Source: Streptomyces sp. ML-6
GTDB lineage: Bacteria > Actinomycetota > Actinomycetes > Streptomycetales > Streptomycetaceae
Assembly: GCF_030116705.1 (NCBI RefSeq)
Contig: NZ_JAOTIK010000001.1
Location: 5,236,501 to 5,300,500, forward strand
DNA length: 64,000 bases
Direction of reading: 5' to 3'
Part shown: one piece after another, positions 61,719 to 64,000 of the stretch
Position numbering within the stretch: the stretch's first letter is position 1
Layout: each line of letters opens with the position of its first letter
Program-made: the position numbers and the translations under genes
Notes under the pieces: model-generated
Databases searched by the model: none
Told to the model about the DNA's origin: nothing
What the model saw: only the letters and a program-made list of their open reading frames with translations

Positions 61719-62807
61719 TCACGCCGACGGGAAGTGCCGGAAGTGGTGGTACAGGTGGTGGACCGCGAACCCCATGTCCTCGTACATCGCCCGGGCGCCC
61801 TCGTTGTCCGACTCCACCTGGAGCCACGCCGCCGACGCGCCCTCGTCCAGGGCCCGGCGGGCGAGCGCGGTCATCACGGCGGTGGCCAGCCCCCGGCGCC
61901 GGTGTGCCGGATCGACCTCGACGGCCATGAAGCCCGCCCACCGGCCGTCCACCGCGCACCGGCCGATCGCGGCGGGCGGGACGCTCCCCCCGGCTGTGGT
62001 GTGGGCTTCGGTCCGGGTTTCGGCTGTGGTTTCGGCTTCGGTTTCGGCTTCGGTTCGGGCTTCGGCGTCGTCGGCCGGTACCGAGGCGAACCACACCGAC
62101 GGGCCGCCGCGCAGCACCTGGAGGACGTGCGGGCCCGGCGTCTCGAAGCGCTGGTAGCGGGAGAGCCACGCCTCGTCGAGGTCCCGGCCCACCCGTACCC
62201 GCGACACGTCCGCCGCCAGGTCGCCGATCGGCGCCAGCGCGGCGGTCCGCACCTCCGTCGTCACCTCGCGCCGCCAGCCGCGCTCCTCCAGCTCCGCGCA
62301 GAGCAGCTCCTGGGTGCCCTCGGCGCCGGTCGCGGCCTGGACGTACGCGGGCAGGCCCCGCTCCCCGTACCACTGCTCGACGCGCCGGAGCGCCTCGTCG
62401 AGCGGCATGCCCGGATCACCGAGCGGCAGCACGGAGTTGGCGCGCCGGGTGAACCCCCGCGCGGCGCGCAGCCGCCAGTCGCCCAGCGGTTCGCTCTCCA
62501 CCGGCGGCCAGGCACGGGCACAGACGGCGGACAGTTCCTCGAAGGAGGCGGCGGGACCGCGGCGGCGGGCCGGAGCCGCCGGCACGACCTTGCCCGCGAC
62601 CAACGCGGACTCGTCGATCCGGACGGATTCACCGTTCTTCCGTGTGATCGAGAGCACACCGTTGTCCCATGATGTGAGAACCCCGACGGTGTCCGTGAAC
62701 TTCACGCCTTGAGGGCCGGTCTCGCACACACGCCGGACTGATACACGTTTGCCCACGTCAGCCGGTGTGATGCGGACCTCGAGCTGTCCGCCGATGGTGA
62801 ATTCCAC
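61719..62807 (-). CDS. GNAT-family N-acetyltransferase with N-terminal SH3-like domain
   Basis: 362 residues. An N-terminal beta-barrel (EVRITPADVGKRVSVRRVCE, GVLTSWDNGVLSITRKNGES; ~1-75) precedes a ~130-residue middle region and a C-terminal GNAT domain. The acetyl-CoA motif is VDPAHRRRGLATAVMTALAR and the end reads LQVESDNEGARAMYEDMGF, as in amino-acid or antibiotic acetyltransferases. At about 245-270 a run of Ala/Glu/Thr repeats (ARTEAETEAETTAETRTEA), encoded by GGCTTC/GGTTTC repeats, interrupts the fold between two domains. Upstream of fdxA in divergent orientation. Acceptor unknown. Confidence 0.87.
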   Translation of the reverse strand: MEFTIGGQLEVRITPADVGKRVSVRRVCETGPQGVKFTDTVGVLTSWDNGVLSITRKNGESVRIDESALVAGKVVPAAPARRRGPAASFEELSAVCARAWPPVESEPLGDWRLRAARGFTRRANSVLPLGDPGMPLDEALRRVEQWYGERGLPAYVQAATGAEGTQELLCAELEERGWRREVTTEVRTAALAPIGDLAADVSRVRVGRDLDEAWLSRYQRFETPGPHVLQVLRGGPSVWFASVPADDAEARTEAETEAETTAETRTEAHTTAGGSVPPAAIGRCAVDGRWAGFMAVEVDPAHRRRGLATAVMTALARRALDEGASAAWLQVESDNEGARAMYEDMGFAVHHLYHHFRHFPSA

Positions 62808-62924
62808 AGCTCTGTGTGCCCCTCCTGTTCGGTTCGTGCCCCGGAACGGAGATACTAGAGGTGGGCATCGACGACGCCGCGCTCCCGCGCGAGAGCCAAC
62901 GCCCTACCGAGGAGGAACGACAGC

Positions 62925-63245
62925 GTGACCTACGTCATCGCGCAGCCTTGTGTCGACGTGAAGGACAAGGCCTGCATCGAAGAGTGCCCCGTCGACTGCA
63001 TCTACGAGGGCCAGCGGTCCTTGTACATCCACCCGGACGAGTGTGTCGACTGTGGAGCCTGTGAGCCGGTGTGCCCGGTCGAGGCGATCTTCTACGAGGA
63101 CGACACTCCGGACGAGTGGAAGGACTACTACAAGGCGAACGTCGAGTTCTTCGACGACCTCGGGTCGCCGGGTGGTGCCTCCAAGCTGGGCCTGATCGAG
63201 CGCGACCACGCGTTCATCGCCGCGCTCCCGCCGCAGAACCAGTAG
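62925..63245 (+). CDS. fdxA: 7Fe ferredoxin FdxA
   Basis: 106 residues from GTG 62925, nine bases after GAGGAGG. The N-terminal half binds 3Fe-4S and 4Fe-4S clusters: C9, C17, C21 in ACIEECPVDC and the second set CVDCGACEPVCP are in place. The C-terminal ~50-residue extension (WKDYYKANVEFFDDLGSP) is typical of the actinobacterial seven-iron ferredoxin. Electron carrier for P450s and other reductases. Followed after 160 bp by dapC in the same direction. Confidence 0.97.
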   Translation: MTYVIAQPCVDVKDKACIEECPVDCIYEGQRSLYIHPDECVDCGACEPVCPVEAIFYEDDTPDEWKDYYKANVEFFDDLGSPGGASKLGLIERDHAFIAALPPQNQ

Positions 63246-63274
63246 TCGGCGGACGCCACGCGCACCGCCCCGGT

Positions 63275-63299
63275 CCCGTACGGCTCGTCACCGTGCGGG
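63275..63299 (+). terminator. Hairpin after fdxA
   Basis: CCCGTACGG (63275-63283) pairs with CCGTGCGGG (63291-63299) with one G-T wobble and a 7-nt loop; GCGTTTTC follows ten bases later. It may reduce read-through from fdxA to dapC. Confidence 0.6.
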
Positions 63300-63347
63300 G
63301 CCGAGGCGTTTTCGCACCCGGGTGACGGGTGCCCGGCGCCCCGGCGG

Positions 63348-63395
63348 CCCGTACGAGAAAGTCCCCGTACGAGAAAGCCCCCGTACGAGAAAGCA
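63348..63395. repeat. Three tandem 16-bp repeats before dapC
   Basis: CCCGTACGAGAAAGNN occurs three times in tandem at 63348-63363, 63364-63379 and 63380-63395, ending ten bases before the dapC start codon. Each copy carries the palindrome GTAC. The third copy runs into the likely ribosome-binding site (AGAGAG). Confidence 0.9.
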
Positions 63396-63405
63396 GAGAG
63401 ATTCC

Positions 63406-64000
63406 GTGTCCGCAGTCTCCTCCCGAGTCTCCTCCCGTCTCCCGGTCTTCCCGTGGGACAAGCTCGCCCCCTACAAGTCGACGGCCGCGGGGCACCCCGA
63501 CGGCATCGTGGACCTGTCCGTCGGCACGCCCGTCGACCCGGTGCCCGCGCTGGTCCAGCAGGCGCTCGTCGCCGCCGCCGACAGCCCCGGCTATCCGACG
63601 GTGTGGGGGACCGCCGAGCTGCGCGACGCGATCACCGGCTGGCTGGAGCGGCGGCTCGGCGCGGTCGGAGTGGCGCACGAGAACGTCCTGCCGGTCGTCG
63701 GCTCCAAGGAGCTGGTGGCCTGGCTGCCGACCCAGCTCGGCCTCGGCGCGGGCGACCGGGTGGCGTACCCGCGGCTCGCCTACCCCACGTACGAGGTGGG
63801 TGCCCGGCTCTGCGGCGCCGAGCCCGTCGTCTACGACGACCCGACCGAGCTGGACCCGGCCGGGCTGAAGCTGCTCTGGCTGAACTCGCCGTCCAACCCG
63901 ACCGGCCGCGTCCTGGCCAAGGACGAACTGACCCGGATCGTCGCCTGGGCCCGCGAGCACGAGGTGCTGGTCCTCAGCGACGAGTGCTACCTGGAACTGG
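63406..64000 (+). CDS. dapC: N-succinyldiaminopimelate aminotransferase DapC (3' end outside window)
   Basis: 198 residues visible from GTG 63406; continues past the window. Class I/II PLP-dependent aminotransferase acting in lysine and peptidoglycan diaminopimelate synthesis. Visible motifs: LPVFPWDKLAPYKSTAAGHP and GIVDLSVGTPVDPVP at the start, GYPTVWGTAELRDAI, GSKELVAWLPTQLGLG (PLP phosphate-binding strand-loop) and LNSPSNPTGRVL. The catalytic lysine lies beyond the window. The location directly after fdxA agrees with what I remember of Streptomyces gene order. Three tandem 16-bp repeats precede its start. Confidence 0.93.
   Translation, partial: MSAVSSRVSSRLPVFPWDKLAPYKSTAAGHPDGIVDLSVGTPVDPVPALVQQALVAAADSPGYPTVWGTAELRDAITGWLERRLGAVGVAHENVLPVVGSKELVAWLPTQLGLGAGDRVAYPRLAYPTYEVGARLCGAEPVVYDDPTELDPAGLKLLWLNSPSNPTGRVLAKDELTRIVAWAREHEVLVLSDECYLEL

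Overview
The window is about 72% GC with GTG/TTG starts, dense co-directional operons, WhiJ/DUF397-type regulators, SpoIIE-type phosphatases and mycothiol biosynthesis. It is almost certainly a Streptomyces chromosome. From memory, the order bldK - second oligopeptide transporter - mshB resembles the S. coelicolor core region around SCO5112-SCO5126, which fits the core rather than an arm.

Left part (1-10.6 kb): the 3' end of a SpoIIE/HATPase regulator; a secreted membrane protein that looks like a TPM-family protein without its TPM domain; a sugar operon on the minus strand (binding protein, two permeases, GH1 beta-glucosidase); a divergent AXE1-type esterase; and a LacI-family regulator. Near-identical 14-bp dyads lie upstream of the operon and of the lacI gene. 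A small membrane protein follows.

Middle (10.8-35.4 kb): an orphan peptide-binding lipoprotein with a charged low-complexity insert, the ribosome-associated GTPase typA, then about 19 kb holding three complete five-gene oligopeptide ABC importers. Two paralogous operons (A, 16.6-22.5 kb; C, 29.4-35.4 kb; both plus strand; order binding protein-permease-permease-ATPase-ATPase) flank a third on the minus strand (22.7-28.9 kb; order permease-binding protein-permease-ATPase-ATPase). The order of the third matches bldKA-E, the importer needed for aerial development. In all three operons a strong stem-loop lies just after the binding-protein gene.

35.5-47.9 kb: an eight-helix membrane protein, an S9 dipeptidyl-peptidase, a 64-residue membrane protein, mshB with a membrane-protein partner, a PG_binding_4-like envelope gene broken by frameshift, a DrrAB-like ABC exporter coupled to a DesK/NarL-type two-component system (kinase 5' end broken at a run of ten G), and a DUF3626 protein.

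48-52 kb: a polymorphic-toxin locus with a small WXG-like partner, a 786-residue toxin with a variable C-terminal tip, a small immunity-candidate gene at 49% GC, a 92-bp inverted-repeat element and a frameshifted Imm49 immunity remnant.

52-64 kb: DUF981 membrane protein, glycosyltransferase 2, replication/HTH-like protein, small unknown protein, XRE-DUF397 pair, FG-GAP repeat protein, class F sortase with a neighbouring repeat-rich surface protein bearing an LAXTG-like signal, SirB1-family protein, GNAT acetyltransferase, 7Fe ferredoxin fdxA and the 5' part of dapC.

Three genes are broken by indels in G/C runs (about 41.6, 45.1 and 48.1 kb). Either the assembly has homopolymer errors there, or these are switchable or decaying genes; the sequence alone cannot decide. 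No tRNA, rRNA, CRISPR array or complete insertion sequence was seen.
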